A stretch of DNA of 64,000 nucleotides, taken from NCBI RefSeq assembly GCF_900582625.1, contig NZ_UTIQ01000241.1, forward strand, positions 124,001-188,000, written 5' to 3'. This document shows, piece by piece, positions 40,838 through 50,679 of the stretch. The notes under the pieces were generated by a model that had not been told where the DNA came from, searched no databases, and saw only the letters and a list, made by a program, of their open reading frames with translations. Position 1 is the stretch's first letter. The number at the start of each line of letters is the position of its first letter. The position numbers and the translations under genes were made by a program. The stretch is from Pseudomonas viridiflava (GTDB taxonomy: Bacteria; Pseudomonadota; Gammaproteobacteria; Pseudomonadales; Pseudomonadaceae).

Positions 40838-42247
40838 ATGCTTCTACCTATCATCATGGCTGGCGGTTCCGGCTCACGTCTGTGGCCACTGTCGCGCCAA
40901 CTGAACCCCAAACAATTCCTGCAACTGGCCGACGCCCAGCTGTCGATGCTGCAAGCCACCATCTCGCGGCTCAAGGGTCTGGATATTGCCCTGCCCCGCT
41001 TGATCTGCAACGAGCAGCATCGCTTCCTCGCCGCTGAGCAACTGCGTCAGCTGGACATGGAAAAATCCAACATTCTGCTCGAACCGGTCGGCCGCAACAC
41101 GGCGCCGGCCATTGCCCTGGCCGCGCTGCAAGCGGTGAGCGACGGTCAAGACCCGCTGCTGCTGGTTCTGGCGGCTGATCACCTGATCAAAAACGTCGAC
41201 GCCTTCCACGCCGCCGTGCGCACCGCCATGCCGCTGGCTGAAGCCGGCAAGTTGGTGACCTTCGGTATCGTGCCGGATCACCCGGAAACCGGTTACGGCT
41301 ATATCGAGAAAGGCGCCGCCACCGGCGACGGCGGTTTTGCCGTCAGCCAGTTCGTGGAAAAACCTGACCTGGCTACCGCCACCGATTACCTCAAGAGCGG
41401 CGACTTCCTGTGGAACAGCGGCATGTTCCTGTTCCGCGCCAGCCGCTACCTGCAAGAGCTCGAGCGCTTCCAACCGGACATTCTCGAAGCCTGCAAAAAA
41501 TCCCTGGCCGGCGGCCAGCTGGACCTGCACTTCACCCGCGTGGACGCAGCCGAATTCGCCCTGTGCCCCGATGACTCCATCGACTACGCGGTCATGGAAA
41601 AAACCGCCGACGCCGTGGTCGTGCCACTGGACGCAGGCTGGAGCGACATCGGCTCGTGGTCGGCGCTGTGGGATGTGAGCGAGAAAGACACACACGGCAA
41701 CGTGCTTAAAGGCGACGTGCTGCATCACAACAGCACCAACACCTATGTGCACGCCAGCAGCCGTCTGGTGACGCTGGTGGGCGTGGAAGACCTGGTGATC
41801 GTCGAAACCAAAGACGCGATCATGGTGGCGCACAAAAACAACGTGCAAGACGTGAAGAAAATCGTTGAGCAGCTCAAAGAGAGCGGCCGCAACGAACACG
41901 TCAACCACCGCGAGGTTTATCGCCCATGGGGTGTGTACGACTCCATCGACGACGGCCATCGCTACCAGGTCAAACGCATCACGGTTAAGCCAGGCGCCAA
42001 GCTCTCGGTGCAGATGCACCACCACCGCGCCGAGCACTGGATTGTGGTGAGCGGCACCGCCAAAGTTACCAATGGCGACACCACCTTCCTGGTCACTGAA
42101 AACCAGTCGACCTACATTCCGATTGGCCAGGTTCACGCCCTGGAGAACCCCGGTGTAATTCCCCTTGAACTGATCGAAGTGCAGTCCGGTCCGTATCTGG
42201 GCGAAGACGACATCGTGCGGTTCGAAGACAAATACGGTCGCGCCTGA
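40838..42247 (+). CDS. manC: Mannose-1-phosphate guanylyltransferase / mannose-6-phosphate isomerase
   Basis: Bifunctional enzyme making GDP-mannose, 469 aa. Pyrophosphorylase signature [19 protein letters not shown] at residues 8-26, FVEKPD in the sugar site, and the C-terminal type II isomerase cupin [20 protein letters not shown]. Strong RBS AAGGAGG. Paralogous to AlgA/PslB; the copy here serves the EPS locus. Confidence 0.5.
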   Translation: MLLPIIMAGGSGSRLWPLSRQLNPKQFLQLADAQLSMLQATISRLKGLDIALPRLICNEQHRFLAAEQLRQLDMEKSNILLEPVGRNTAPAIALAALQAVSDGQDPLLLVLAADHLIKNVDAFHAAVRTAMPLAEAGKLVTFGIVPDHPETGYGYIEKGAATGDGGFAVSQFVEKPDLATATDYLKSGDFLWNSGMFLFRASRYLQELERFQPDILEACKKSLAGGQLDLHFTRVDAAEFALCPDDSIDYAVMEKTADAVVVPLDAGWSDIGSWSALWDVSEKDTHGNVLKGDVLHHNSTNTYVHASSRLVTLVGVEDLVIVETKDAIMVAHKNNVQDVKKIVEQLKESGRNEHVNHREVYRPWGVYDSIDDGHRYQVKRITVKPGAKLSVQMHHHRAEHWIVVSGTAKVTNGDTTFLVTENQSTYIPIGQVHALENPGVIPLELIEVQSGPYLGEDDIVRFEDKYGRA

Positions 42248-42270
42248 TCCCTTCAGGTTGCCCGTAGCCA

Positions 42271-42291
42271 CGCCGGTGCTCTGCACCGGCG
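42271..42291 (+). other. Stem-loop after manC
   Basis: CGCCGGTG-ctctg-CACCGGCG, perfect 8-bp stem, 24 bp after manC. No T-run, so probably not a complete terminator; it may stabilise manC mRNA. Confidence 0.5.
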
Positions 42292-42334
42292 ATGCGCCTC
42301 CCGCACGTTGCTTCCCGCATACATGAATTGAAGG

Positions 42335-43363
42335 ATGGAACAGATGAACTGCGCCGTGATTTTTGGTGGCTCGGGTTTTATTGGCGTGTTCTTCGCCAAA
42401 CAACTGCTTGCCAAAGGTGGTTACGACAAGGTCTACCTGTTCGACAAAGAGCAGGTCACCCAGAAGCCATTCCCCTACCGTGCTCGCCTGGTGCATGAAA
42501 GCCCGGAGATCGTTGAGATCAATGGCGACGTACGCCAGCCCATCAGTTGGAAGCCGGAAGAAACCGTCGCCCTGATCGCCAACTTCGCCGCCGTGCACCG
42601 CGAGCCCGGCCACGAAGATTACGAGTACTACGAAACCAACCTGCTGGGCGCCGAAAACGTCACCGCCTGGGCCGAACAGGTCGGCTGCAACGACCTGATT
42701 TTCACCAGCTCGATTTCGCCGTACGGCCCAAGCGAAGACCAGAAAGACGAACGCACCCTGCCCGTTCCGGCCACTGCTTACGGCGGCTCGAAACTGGCCG
42801 CAGAGAAAATTCACCAGACCTGGCTGGCAGCCGACAAGGCCAATCGTCATCTGGTGATCGTGCGTCCGGGCGTGGTGTTTGGGCCGGGCGAAGGCGGCAA
42901 CGTCTCGCGTCTGGTCAAGGCCGTGATCAAGCGTTACTTCTTTTACATGGGCAACCGCACCACGCGTAAAGCCGGCACCTATGTGAAAGAGCTGTGCGCC
43001 GCGATGCTCTGGGTACTGGAACGTCAGAAAGAACAAGGCGGGCATTTCTCGCTGTTCAACATGACCATGAACCCCGGCCCGTCGATTTCCGAATACGTGG
43101 AAACCGTGTGCAGCGTCGCCGCCATCGAACGCAAAGTGCCCGCCGTGCCTTACCCGCTGCTGCTCGGCGTGGCGTACAGCATTGACGCCATCGCCCGGCC
43201 GCTGGGCATCAAGCACCCGTTCAGCCCGGTACGCATCCGCAAGCTGGTGCGCTCCAACAACGTACTGCCGCATTTCCTTGTAGAAAACGGCTACCCCTAC
43301 CAGTACAGCCTGGCCACCGCCTTCGCTGACTGGAAAACCAGCTGCCCGGATGAGTGGCGCTAA
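42335..43363 (+). CDS. NAD-dependent sugar epimerase/dehydratase
   Basis: 342 aa short-chain dehydrogenase (extended). NAD-binding GGSGFIGVFFAKQL near the N-terminus, catalytic Ser region LIFTSSISPYGPSE, and Tyr-Lys pair in TAYGGSKLAAEK. RPGVVFGPGEGGNVSRLV follows the usual pattern. Makes or modifies a nucleotide sugar; whether it is an epimerase, reductase or decarboxylase cannot be settled. Between manC and galE. Confidence 0.5.
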   Translation: MEQMNCAVIFGGSGFIGVFFAKQLLAKGGYDKVYLFDKEQVTQKPFPYRARLVHESPEIVEINGDVRQPISWKPEETVALIANFAAVHREPGHEDYEYYETNLLGAENVTAWAEQVGCNDLIFTSSISPYGPSEDQKDERTLPVPATAYGGSKLAAEKIHQTWLAADKANRHLVIVRPGVVFGPGEGGNVSRLVKAVIKRYFFYMGNRTTRKAGTYVKELCAAMLWVLERQKEQGGHFSLFNMTMNPGPSISEYVETVCSVAAIERKVPAVPYPLLLGVAYSIDAIARPLGIKHPFSPVRIRKLVRSNNVLPHFLVENGYPYQYSLATAFADWKTSCPDEWR

Positions 43364-43381
43364 CAACAGGCGGGATGCCCC

Positions 43382-44404
43382 ATGAGCGAAACCATTCTGG
43401 TCACCGGCGGCGCCGGTTATATCGGCTCGCACACCACCTTGGCCCTGCTGGAAGCGGGGTATCAGGTGGTGGTGTTGGACAACCTGTGCAACAGCTCCCC
43501 GGAGTCGTTGCACCGGGTGGAAAAAATCTGCGGCAAGCAGGCCGAATTCATTCAAGGCGACATCCGTGATCGGGTGTTGCTGGATGAAGTGTTCGCCTCG
43601 CGCTCCATCAGCGCCGTGCTGCACTTCGCCGGCCTGAAAGCGGTCGGCGAAAGCGTGGCCAAGCCGTTGGACTACTACGAGAACAACGTCGCCGGCAGCG
43701 TCACGCTGTGTCAGGCCATGGCGGCGGCCGGCGTTTACCGGCTGGTGTTCAGCTCGTCCGCCACGGTGTACGGCGAACCGACGCAAATGCCGATTCGCGA
43801 AGACTTCCCCACCGGCGTACCGACCAACCCTTACGGGCGCTCGAAGCTGATGGTCGAAGAGCTGCTGCAAGACCTGGCCCGCTCCGAGCCGCGCTGGAGC
43901 ATCGCCTTGCTGCGTTACTTCAACCCGGTCGGCGCTCACAGCAGCGGCCTGATCGGCGAAGACCCCAACGGCATTCCGAATAATCTGCTGCCGTACATCA
44001 GCCAGGTTGCCATCGGCAAACTCAAGCAGTTGTCGGTGTTTGGCAATGACTACCCCACCGTCGACGGCACCGGCGTGCGTGATTACATCCACGTCGAAGA
44101 CCTCGCCGACGGGCACCTGAAGGCCTTGCAAACCATCGCTGGCGACAGCGGCGTGAAGGTCTGGAACCTGGGCACTGGCCAGGGCTACAGCGTGCTTGAA
44201 ATGCTCAAGGCATTTGAAGCCGCCAGCGGCCAGGCAGTGCCTTACCAAATCGTGCCGCGCCGCCCTGGCGACATCGCCGAATGCTGGGCCGACCCCGCCA
44301 AAGCGGCCAGCGAGCTGGGCTGGAAAGCCGAGCGCGGCCTCGACCAGATGATGAGCGACACCTGGCGTTGGCAGTCTGCCAACCCGCAGGGCTACGCCAA
44401 GTAA
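43382..44404 (+). CDS. galE: UDP-glucose 4-epimerase
   Basis: Interconverts UDP-glucose and UDP-galactose, 340 aa, normal length. [50 protein letters not shown] (Tyr-X3-Lys) and the C-terminal [16 protein letters not shown] are the GalE hallmarks. 18 bp after the preceding gene. Supplies the EPS locus together with galU. Confidence 0.5.
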   Translation: MSETILVTGGAGYIGSHTTLALLEAGYQVVVLDNLCNSSPESLHRVEKICGKQAEFIQGDIRDRVLLDEVFASRSISAVLHFAGLKAVGESVAKPLDYYENNVAGSVTLCQAMAAAGVYRLVFSSSATVYGEPTQMPIREDFPTGVPTNPYGRSKLMVEELLQDLARSEPRWSIALLRYFNPVGAHSSGLIGEDPNGIPNNLLPYISQVAIGKLKQLSVFGNDYPTVDGTGVRDYIHVEDLADGHLKALQTIAGDSGVKVWNLGTGQGYSVLEMLKAFEAASGQAVPYQIVPRRPGDIAECWADPAKAASELGWKAERGLDQMMSDTWRWQSANPQGYAK

Positions 44405-44424
44405 TACGCCACACCGGAAATGTG

Positions 44425-44486
44425 GGGCGGCTTCAACCTCGGTGTTTTTCACAAAAAAGCATCGCGACTGAAGCCGCTCCCACAAG
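44425..44486. repeat. REP-like palindrome between galE and galU
   Basis: GGGGCGGCTTCAACCTCGGTG ... GCGACTGAAGCCGCTCCCAC, an imperfect inverted pair of the REP kind. Confidence 0.5.
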
Positions 44487-44513
44487 GGTTTTGTGATCCT
44501 TCAGGAGCTTCTT

Positions 44514-45347
44514 ATGATCCGTAAATGCCTCTTCCCCGCCGCCGGTTACGGCACCCGTTTTCTTCCGGCCACCAAGGCCATGCCCAAAGAAATGCTGCCC
44601 ATCGTCAACAAGCCGCTGATTCAATACGGCGTTGAGGAAGCCCACGATGCCGGCCTGCAACACATGGCCATCGTCACCGGTCGCGGCAAGCGCTCGCTGG
44701 AAGACCATTTCGACATCAGCTACGAGCTGGAGCACCAGATTCGCGGCACCGACAAGGAACACTTCCTGGCCGGCACCCGCGAGCTAATCGATGGCTGCAC
44801 CTTTTCCTATACCCGTCAGGTGGCCATGAATGGCCTAGGCCACGCGATTCTCTGTGGTCAGCCGCTGATTGGCGACGAGGCGTTTGCCGTGGTGCTGGCC
44901 GACGACCTGTGCATCAACCTCGACGGCGATGGCGTGCTCACGCAGATGATCAAGCTGTACAACCAGTTCCGCTGCTCCATCGTGGCGATTCAGGAAGTAC
45001 CGGCCGACCAGACCCACAAGTACGGCGTCATTGCCGGCGAGCTGATCCGCGACGACCTCTACCGCGTGCACAGCATGGTGGAAAAACCCAAGCCCGAAGA
45101 TGCGCCGTCGAACCTGGCAATCATCGGCCGCTACATTCTGACGCCGGACATTTTCGGCCTGATCGCCGACACCGAGCCGGGCAAGAACGGCGAAATCCAG
45201 ATCACCGACGCCCTGCTGAAACAAGCCAAATCCGGTTGCGTGCTGGCGTACAAGTTCAAGGGCCAACGCTTCGACTGCGGCAGTGCTGAAGGCTACGTGG
45301 AAGCGACCAATTTCTGTTTTGAAGAGCTGTATCTCAAAGGCAAGTAG
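44514..45347 (+). CDS. galU: UTP-glucose-1-phosphate uridylyltransferase
   Basis: Makes UDP-glucose, 277 aa from ATG 44514 (MIRKCLFPAAGYGTRFLPAT), with CAGGAG 8 nt upstream. Signature AAGYGTRFLPATKAMPKEML and catalytic region VEKPKPEDAPSN, then GRYILTPDIFGLI. Last of the nucleotide-sugar genes; a GC-rich hairpin GGGCCGCGCC-ATA-GGCGTGGCCC follows at 45356-45378. Confidence 0.5.
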   Translation: MIRKCLFPAAGYGTRFLPATKAMPKEMLPIVNKPLIQYGVEEAHDAGLQHMAIVTGRGKRSLEDHFDISYELEHQIRGTDKEHFLAGTRELIDGCTFSYTRQVAMNGLGHAILCGQPLIGDEAFAVVLADDLCINLDGDGVLTQMIKLYNQFRCSIVAIQEVPADQTHKYGVIAGELIRDDLYRVHSMVEKPKPEDAPSNLAIIGRYILTPDIFGLIADTEPGKNGEIQITDALLKQAKSGCVLAYKFKGQRFDCGSAEGYVEATNFCFEELYLKGK

Positions 45348-45448
45348 CACGAACAGGGCCGCGCCATAGGCGTGGCCCACAGCCTTTCGGGTGTCAGGTT
45401 TTAGGGACTCGCTCCCTTGCAGTTAACCGTCCCAACGCAGGCAAGCGC

Positions 45449-47491
45449 ATGAGAAATTCCAATAATAAGTTCCGTAAGGACATAAACGGCCTGCGCGCGT
45501 GGGCTGTTGTAGCGGTAGTTTTATTCCACTTCGGCGTCTCTGGTTTTTCCGGCGGTTTCGTAGGTGTGGACGTGTTTTTCGTGATCTCCGGCTTCCTGAT
45601 GACGGGCATCATTCTTCGTGGTCTCGAAGCCAATTCGGCGGCCGCAGCGAGCGGCGTCATTGACCCCCGACGCTTCTCCATCATCGCGTTCTACCTGTCG
45701 CGGGCACGGCGCATTCTTCCCGCGCTGTTGGTGCTGTGTCTGGTGCTGATGGTGGTGGGCTGGTTCGTGCTGCCGGCGGTGGAATACAAGCAGTTGGGCA
45801 AACACGCCATCAGTGCGCTGGGCTTCTTGTCCAACGTCATGTTTTGGCGCGAAGACGGTTATTTCGATTCCGCCTCCCACGACAAACTGCTGCTGCATAC
45901 GTGGTCGTTGTCGGTGGAATGGCAGTTCTACTTGATGCTGCCGATTTTCATGGCCGTCATTTACAGACTTCGCCCGAGCCGACGCGCCCAAGCCATCGGT
46001 TTATCGGCTGTGCTGCTGTTGTCGCTGCTGCTGTGCATCGCCGCCACCCCAATCAAAACCACCGCTGCCTTTTACCTGCTGCCAACCCGTGCCTGGGAAA
46101 TGCTCGCGGGCGGGCTGGTGTATCTGCTCGCCCAGCGCATTACCTTGGCAGGGATCCAGCAGCGCAGCGTTGAAATCGCCGGCTTCGCGCTGTTGATCGC
46201 GGCCATCGCCGTGTTCGACAGCAACAGCCAATGGCCGGGCTGGCGCGCCACCGTGCCGGTGTTCGCGACCATGCTGATTCTGTTCGCCGCTCGCCAGGAT
46301 TCGCTTTTTACCGGCACGCGCATCGCGCAGTGGCTGGGCGACAGTTCCTATTCGCTGTACCTGTGGCACTGGCCGCTGGTGGTGGGGCTGGTGTACCTGG
46401 AGTTGCAGGATTCGGTGCCGGCCATTGTCGTGGGCCTGGTACTCACGCTGGTGCTCGGCGGCTTGTCGTACCGTTTTATCGAGCGTCCGGCGCAGCTCAG
46501 CCTGAACGTAATGCGCCAGCGTCTAAGCGCCTTGGTGATCGTGGCCGTCACGCTGCTGGTGATGGTGCCAGGTGGCGTAATTTTGCTGCAGCACGGCATT
46601 CCGGGCCGGCTGCCGGCGCAGGTCGATGCTTTGTTCGCCGAGTCCGACAACAAAAATCCGCGTCTGGGTGAGTGCATGCAAAACGAATTCAGCGCGGTGC
46701 CGGAATGCACCTATGGCGGGCCCAAGCTCGGCGCGATTGTGGTGGGTGACAGCCACGCCGGCGCCATGATCCGCGGCGTCGAGCGCGCGCTACCCAGCCC
46801 TGACGAACATGTTCTCGACTGGACCATGAGCAACTGCCCGACCATCGCCAACATCAAAGCGGTCGGCCAGATCACCTACCGATGCGGCAGCTTCAACGCG
46901 CGCAAAAGTCAGGAAGTAAATGCAGCGCAAGCCCAGGTGCCGATGCTGATCATCAACCGCACCTCGTACTACCTGCTCGGCCCGAATGAGCCTGACCGCA
47001 CCCGCGAAGTGCCGGTGCCGGAGCTGTATTTCGACAAACCGTTCCCCTCGCGTAGCGCGGAATACCTGCAAGCCATGCGCGAGGGCATCATCGACACCGC
47101 CTGCGCGTTCGCCAAGCAGCGGCCGGTTTACATGCTGCGACCGATACCCGAGCTCAAGCGCGACGTGCCGAAAACCATGGGCCGCGCGGCCATGCGCGGC
47201 AAGCAGGAGCGGGTGTGGATTTCCATGGACGAATACCGCCAGCGCAATGCCTTCACCTGGGAAACCCAGGACCTGGCGGCGGCGCGTTGCGGCGTGAACA
47301 TTCTCGATCCCTTGCCCTACCTGTGCCGCGACGGTAAGTGCTATGGCGATGCCGATGGGCACCCGCTGTATTTCGATGACGACCACCTCAGCGAGTACGG
47401 CAGCGACCGTTTGCGCCCATTGTTCCAACACATGTTTCTCACCACTGACGCCACGGCCCACAGCACGCCTCCCGTAGAGACCACACCATGA
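45449..47491 (+). CDS. OafA-type acyltransferase with C-terminal SGNH domain
   Basis: 680 aa. N-terminal acyltransferase-3 domain: KDINGLRAWAVVAVVLFHFG with the catalytic His, about 10 transmembrane segments, and FIERPAQLSLNVMRQR ending it near residue 350. C-terminal SGNH hydrolase-like domain: GAIVVGDSHAGAMIRGVE and a final Asp-His in YFDDDHLSEYGSDRL. Such two-domain proteins O-acetylate polysaccharides in the periplasm. Stop overlaps the next gene by 4 bp. Confidence 0.5.
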   Translation: MRNSNNKFRKDINGLRAWAVVAVVLFHFGVSGFSGGFVGVDVFFVISGFLMTGIILRGLEANSAAAASGVIDPRRFSIIAFYLSRARRILPALLVLCLVLMVVGWFVLPAVEYKQLGKHAISALGFLSNVMFWREDGYFDSASHDKLLLHTWSLSVEWQFYLMLPIFMAVIYRLRPSRRAQAIGLSAVLLLSLLLCIAATPIKTTAAFYLLPTRAWEMLAGGLVYLLAQRITLAGIQQRSVEIAGFALLIAAIAVFDSNSQWPGWRATVPVFATMLILFAARQDSLFTGTRIAQWLGDSSYSLYLWHWPLVVGLVYLELQDSVPAIVVGLVLTLVLGGLSYRFIERPAQLSLNVMRQRLSALVIVAVTLLVMVPGGVILLQHGIPGRLPAQVDALFAESDNKNPRLGECMQNEFSAVPECTYGGPKLGAIVVGDSHAGAMIRGVERALPSPDEHVLDWTMSNCPTIANIKAVGQITYRCGSFNARKSQEVNAAQAQVPMLIINRTSYYLLGPNEPDRTREVPVPELYFDKPFPSRSAEYLQAMREGIIDTACAFAKQRPVYMLRPIPELKRDVPKTMGRAAMRGKQERVWISMDEYRQRNAFTWETQDLAAARCGVNILDPLPYLCRDGKCYGDADGHPLYFDDDHLSEYGSDRLRPLFQHMFLTTDATAHSTPPVETTP

Positions 47492-48735
47492 TTTACTCCA
47501 GCCCTCGGCGCTTCTATTCCCTGGACTTTATTCGCGGCGTTGCAGCACTTGCCGTGGTGTTCTGGCACTGGCAGCACTTCTTCTTCCAGGGCAGCACTTT
47601 TGTGCCGTACGAGATGGAGCAGCAGCCGTTTTACAGCGTGTTCTTCCTGTTCTACCAAACCGGCTGGCTGGCGGTGGACTTCTTCTTCTCGCTGTCGGGC
47701 TTCATTTTCTTCTGGCTGTACGCGCGGGAAATTGCCGAGCGAACGGTCGGCGGTTGGGAGTTTTTCGTGCTGCGGTTTTCGCGGCTTTATCCCCTGCACA
47801 TCGCCACCTTCCTGTTTGTGCTGCTGGCCCAGCAGTGGGTGATGGCGCGCACCGGCGACTACTTTGTGGTGCCCTTCAACGACCTGTACCACGCCGTACT
47901 GAACCTGTTCATGGCCTCCAGCTGGGGCCTGGAAAAAGGCCCGTCCTTCAACGGCCCGATCTGGTCGGTGTCGGTTGAAGTGCTGATGTACCTGGTGTTC
48001 TTCGTTGTCTGCCTGATGTTCCGCCAACGCCTGTGGGCTCACGTGGCGATGCTGGCTTTGGGCGCCGTGGTGATGGTGGCGGAGCCCATTGTCGGGCGCG
48101 GTATTTTCTCGTTCTTCCTGGGCGGGCTGATTTTCCGGCTTTACCGCTATGTGTGCGAACGCGGTTGGCTGCTGCGTGTGCTGCCGTGGGCGGTGGGCGC
48201 CAGTGCCGTGCTGTGGCTGGTGACCTTGGTGGAGGTGTATCACCCGTGGTTCTGGCCGCTGGTGCAGAACATTGCGCAAAGCGTGCTGCCAGAAAAATTC
48301 GCCGGCTTGCTCGACAAAGCCGTACACGGCGCCACCCGCGCCATTGTCGTGGCCGTGCTGTTCCCGCTGAGCATCTTTACCTTGGCGCTGATGGAAACCA
48401 AACGCGGCTACCTTGGCAAACGCCTGGCCATGGTCGGTAACCTCACCTACTCGTCGTACCTGCTGCATTTCCCGTTGCAGTTGGTGTTCTTCACCGTGCT
48501 GACCCAGAACGGCGTAAGCCCGACGTTCTTCTACGGCGAAATGTCGATGCTGGTGTTTTTCGCCGTGCTGATTCCGCTGTGCCTGCTCAGCTTCCGCTAC
48601 TTTGAAACCCCCGCCCAACTCTTCCTGCGCAACGCCCTGCTGCGCTCTGCGGCGAAGACCGAGGCGAAAAAAGACAACCAAAAAAACAACAACCTCGCCG
48701 TCGCTTCCAGCGCGAACAGCGAACAACCGAGCTAG
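47488..48735 (+). CDS. Acyltransferase-3 family membrane protein
   Basis: 415 aa, polytopic. FYSLDFIRGVAALAVVFWHW carries the conserved R and catalytic His; GWLAVDFFFSLSGFIFFWLY and GNLTYSSYLLHFPLQLVFF are also typical. A charged, Lys/Asn-rich tail ends the protein. Translationally coupled to the previous acyltransferase, so both probably decorate the EPS. Confidence 0.5.
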   Translation: MIYSSPRRFYSLDFIRGVAALAVVFWHWQHFFFQGSTFVPYEMEQQPFYSVFFLFYQTGWLAVDFFFSLSGFIFFWLYAREIAERTVGGWEFFVLRFSRLYPLHIATFLFVLLAQQWVMARTGDYFVVPFNDLYHAVLNLFMASSWGLEKGPSFNGPIWSVSVEVLMYLVFFVVCLMFRQRLWAHVAMLALGAVVMVAEPIVGRGIFSFFLGGLIFRLYRYVCERGWLLRVLPWAVGASAVLWLVTLVEVYHPWFWPLVQNIAQSVLPEKFAGLLDKAVHGATRAIVVAVLFPLSIFTLALMETKRGYLGKRLAMVGNLTYSSYLLHFPLQLVFFTVLTQNGVSPTFFYGEMSMLVFFAVLIPLCLLSFRYFETPAQLFLRNALLRSAAKTEAKKDNQKNNNLAVASSANSEQPS

Positions 48736-48744
48736 GAATTCGTT

Positions 48745-49104
48745 ATGGGCCGTGTCATCAGCATGATTGTTTTCTTCGCCACCCTGGCGGTGATTCTCTA
48801 CACCGGACTGCGCAGCGATCCGGTGCCGCAAGCCTTCGAGTATCAGGACTTGCTCCACCACCTCAGCGCCTTCGCCGTGCTGGTATGCAGCGCCCGCCTG
48901 GCCTTCCCCGCCACGCACGCCTTCTGGACCGTGCTGTATTGCCTGCTGTTCGCCCTGATGATCGAGCTGACCCAAGGCTTGCTGCCGCTGCGCGATCCGT
49001 CGCTTGCCGACATGGCCGCGAACGTGGTGGGCGTGCTTATCGGCTTGGCCATCGCGCTGCAACTGAAACGGCAGATCGTGCAGCGGCAGACAGCGCGCGG
49101 CTAA
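48745..49104 (+). CDS. VanZ-like family membrane protein
   Basis: 119 aa with four hydrophobic helices. LLHHLSAFAVLVCSARLA and MIELTQGLLPLRDPSLADMA match the VanZ-like pattern (conserved His, Glu, Gln, Arg, Asp). Function in polysaccharide loci is not established. AGGA lies 9 nt before the start. Ends 7 bp from the convergent ligase-like gene. Confidence 0.5.
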   Translation: MGRVISMIVFFATLAVILYTGLRSDPVPQAFEYQDLLHHLSAFAVLVCSARLAFPATHAFWTVLYCLLFALMIELTQGLLPLRDPSLADMAANVVGVLIGLAIALQLKRQIVQRQTARG

Positions 49105-49111
49105 AACCGCG

Positions 49112-50464
49112 TTAGCTGCGGTCCCGCGCGCGACGCTCGCGGTAGTGGTTGTTGGCGATGACACCGATGGCGCAGATCACCACATAGGTGGCGGCGTTGG
49201 CGGGGATTTGCAGGTTGAAATCCACCAGCGAGTGAATCAGCAACGCCACGATGCCCAGGCTCGCGCCAAAGCCCACCCCGGCCCGGTAGGTGGATTCACC
49301 GCGCCACATGGCCCGTTGCGCGTGGTACAGGCCCAGCAGCACAAAGATCAGCAACGGCAGGCTGCCGAGCAGGCCGTATTCAATGATGAATTGCAGGTAA
49401 TCGTTGTGCGCGTGGTCGAAGTGCAGGGTGATTTCCGGCCCCGCATATTTACCGAACAGCACCTCAAACGTGCCGGCGCCGTGGCCGGTCAGCCAGTGCT
49501 CTTTGGCCAGCGGCAGCGCTTGTTCATAGACGGTGCCGCGCAATTCATTGGCGGCCTGAATGGTTTGGCCATCGACCACCACCGCTTGCAGTTGCGTGGA
49601 AGCGATGCGGTCCACGAGTTTATCGAGGCCGAAGTATTGGCTGACGATCAGCACGTCGATCACCAGCAAACTCGCAAGAATCAGCCCGTTGCGAAGCCGA
49701 TGGGTTTCGTCGGTCAGCAAGAATGTCCCGCCCACCAGCAGCAGACTGGTGAAAAACGCTCCGTTGCCCATGCGCGAATGGCTCATCACCAGCGCAATGG
49801 TCATCAGCACCAGCGCCAAGCGCAGGCGCCCCTTGGGGCCCAGCAGCATCTCCAGCACATTGACCCAGCGAAATGGGCGCTCATCGCGCAGCGCCAGCAA
49901 CAGGCCAATGCCCGCCGCCAGGGTTAACTCCAGATACCCGGCAAAATGGTTGCGGTTAACGAAGGTGCCGGTGGCGTCGCCCAGGTAATGGGTTTTGGCG
50001 CCGACGAGCAAATCTTCGACACCGGACAACGTCATCACCACACCAAAGAACGCCTGGAACGTGCCGCTTATCACCAACATGGCGAGCAGCAGGCTTAGGC
50101 GTTTGCGCGTGCGAAATAAATCAACCACCAGCAGAAACAGCAAGCTATAGGCGATGCCAAGCATTAGGTATTGGAAGGTGGCGGCAGCGTCGACGGTCAT
50201 GCCGGTGAGCCACTGCACCAACACCCATACCTGGCTGAGCAGCAACAAGCCGAGCATCGGCAGCGCCGGGCGCAACGTGGGGCCCATGTCGCGGTTGCGG
50301 CGCAAAGCGTTCAGCGCCCAACCGGCACCTAGCGTGCAGCAGAAGAAAACCAACAGGCCCATGGACCAGTCGCGGTTGCTGCCAATCGGCAAGGGCAACC
50401 ACAACAGCAGCAACAAAGCGCCGCTGATAAGCAAACGTTCCAGACGTTTCGAGGGAGCGGCCAT
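49112..50464 (-). CDS. O-antigen ligase/Wzy-C family membrane protein
   Basis: 450 aa from ATG 50464 (MAAPSKRLERLLISGALLL), with AAGGA 9 nt upstream; the longer frame to 50572 is rejected for lack of RBS. About 11 transmembrane segments. The large periplasmic loop contains GHGAGTFEVLFGKYAGPEIT and HFDHAHNDYLQFIIEYGLLG, with the conserved His and Asn of WaaL/Wzy. Either a ligase or second polymerase; it faces the EPS genes on the opposite strand, so it is regulated separately. Confidence 0.5.
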   Translation of the reverse strand: MAAPSKRLERLLISGALLLLLWLPLPIGSNRDWSMGLLVFFCCTLGAGWALNALRRNRDMGPTLRPALPMLGLLLLSQVWVLVQWLTGMTVDAAATFQYLMLGIAYSLLFLLVVDLFRTRKRLSLLLAMLVISGTFQAFFGVVMTLSGVEDLLVGAKTHYLGDATGTFVNRNHFAGYLELTLAAGIGLLLALRDERPFRWVNVLEMLLGPKGRLRLALVLMTIALVMSHSRMGNGAFFTSLLLVGGTFLLTDETHRLRNGLILASLLVIDVLIVSQYFGLDKLVDRIASTQLQAVVVDGQTIQAANELRGTVYEQALPLAKEHWLTGHGAGTFEVLFGKYAGPEITLHFDHAHNDYLQFIIEYGLLGSLPLLIFVLLGLYHAQRAMWRGESTYRAGVGFGASLGIVALLIHSLVDFNLQIPANAATYVVICAIGVIANNHYRERRARDRS

Positions 50465-50679
50465 GCCGGGCGTCCTTGCAAAAAAGAGTGAGTCGAAAAG
50501 CGCTCGTGGACCGCGACGGCACCGCAAACAGGGCCAAATGCTATCACCTCGACGGAGCGCGGCGAAACGCAAAATCCCGCGCCAGAGCCTCGCGCTGACG
50601 AATGACGGCTGCGGTTAAAACCCTGCCGGCCTGCTGTGGTCACAACAGCCCTACCCTCTTTTGCGAGCGACCCTCACAC

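Noticed and set aside
40874-44485. 1203-codon open frame on the minus strand
   Set aside because: It lies antisense to manC, the epimerase gene and galE, all of which have full family motifs and ribosome binding sites. Long antisense frames are a usual by-product of high-GC codon use.
47341-49164. 607-codon minus-strand frame
   Set aside because: Shadow of the two acyltransferase genes and vanZ; the translation is His/Gln-rich with no domain.
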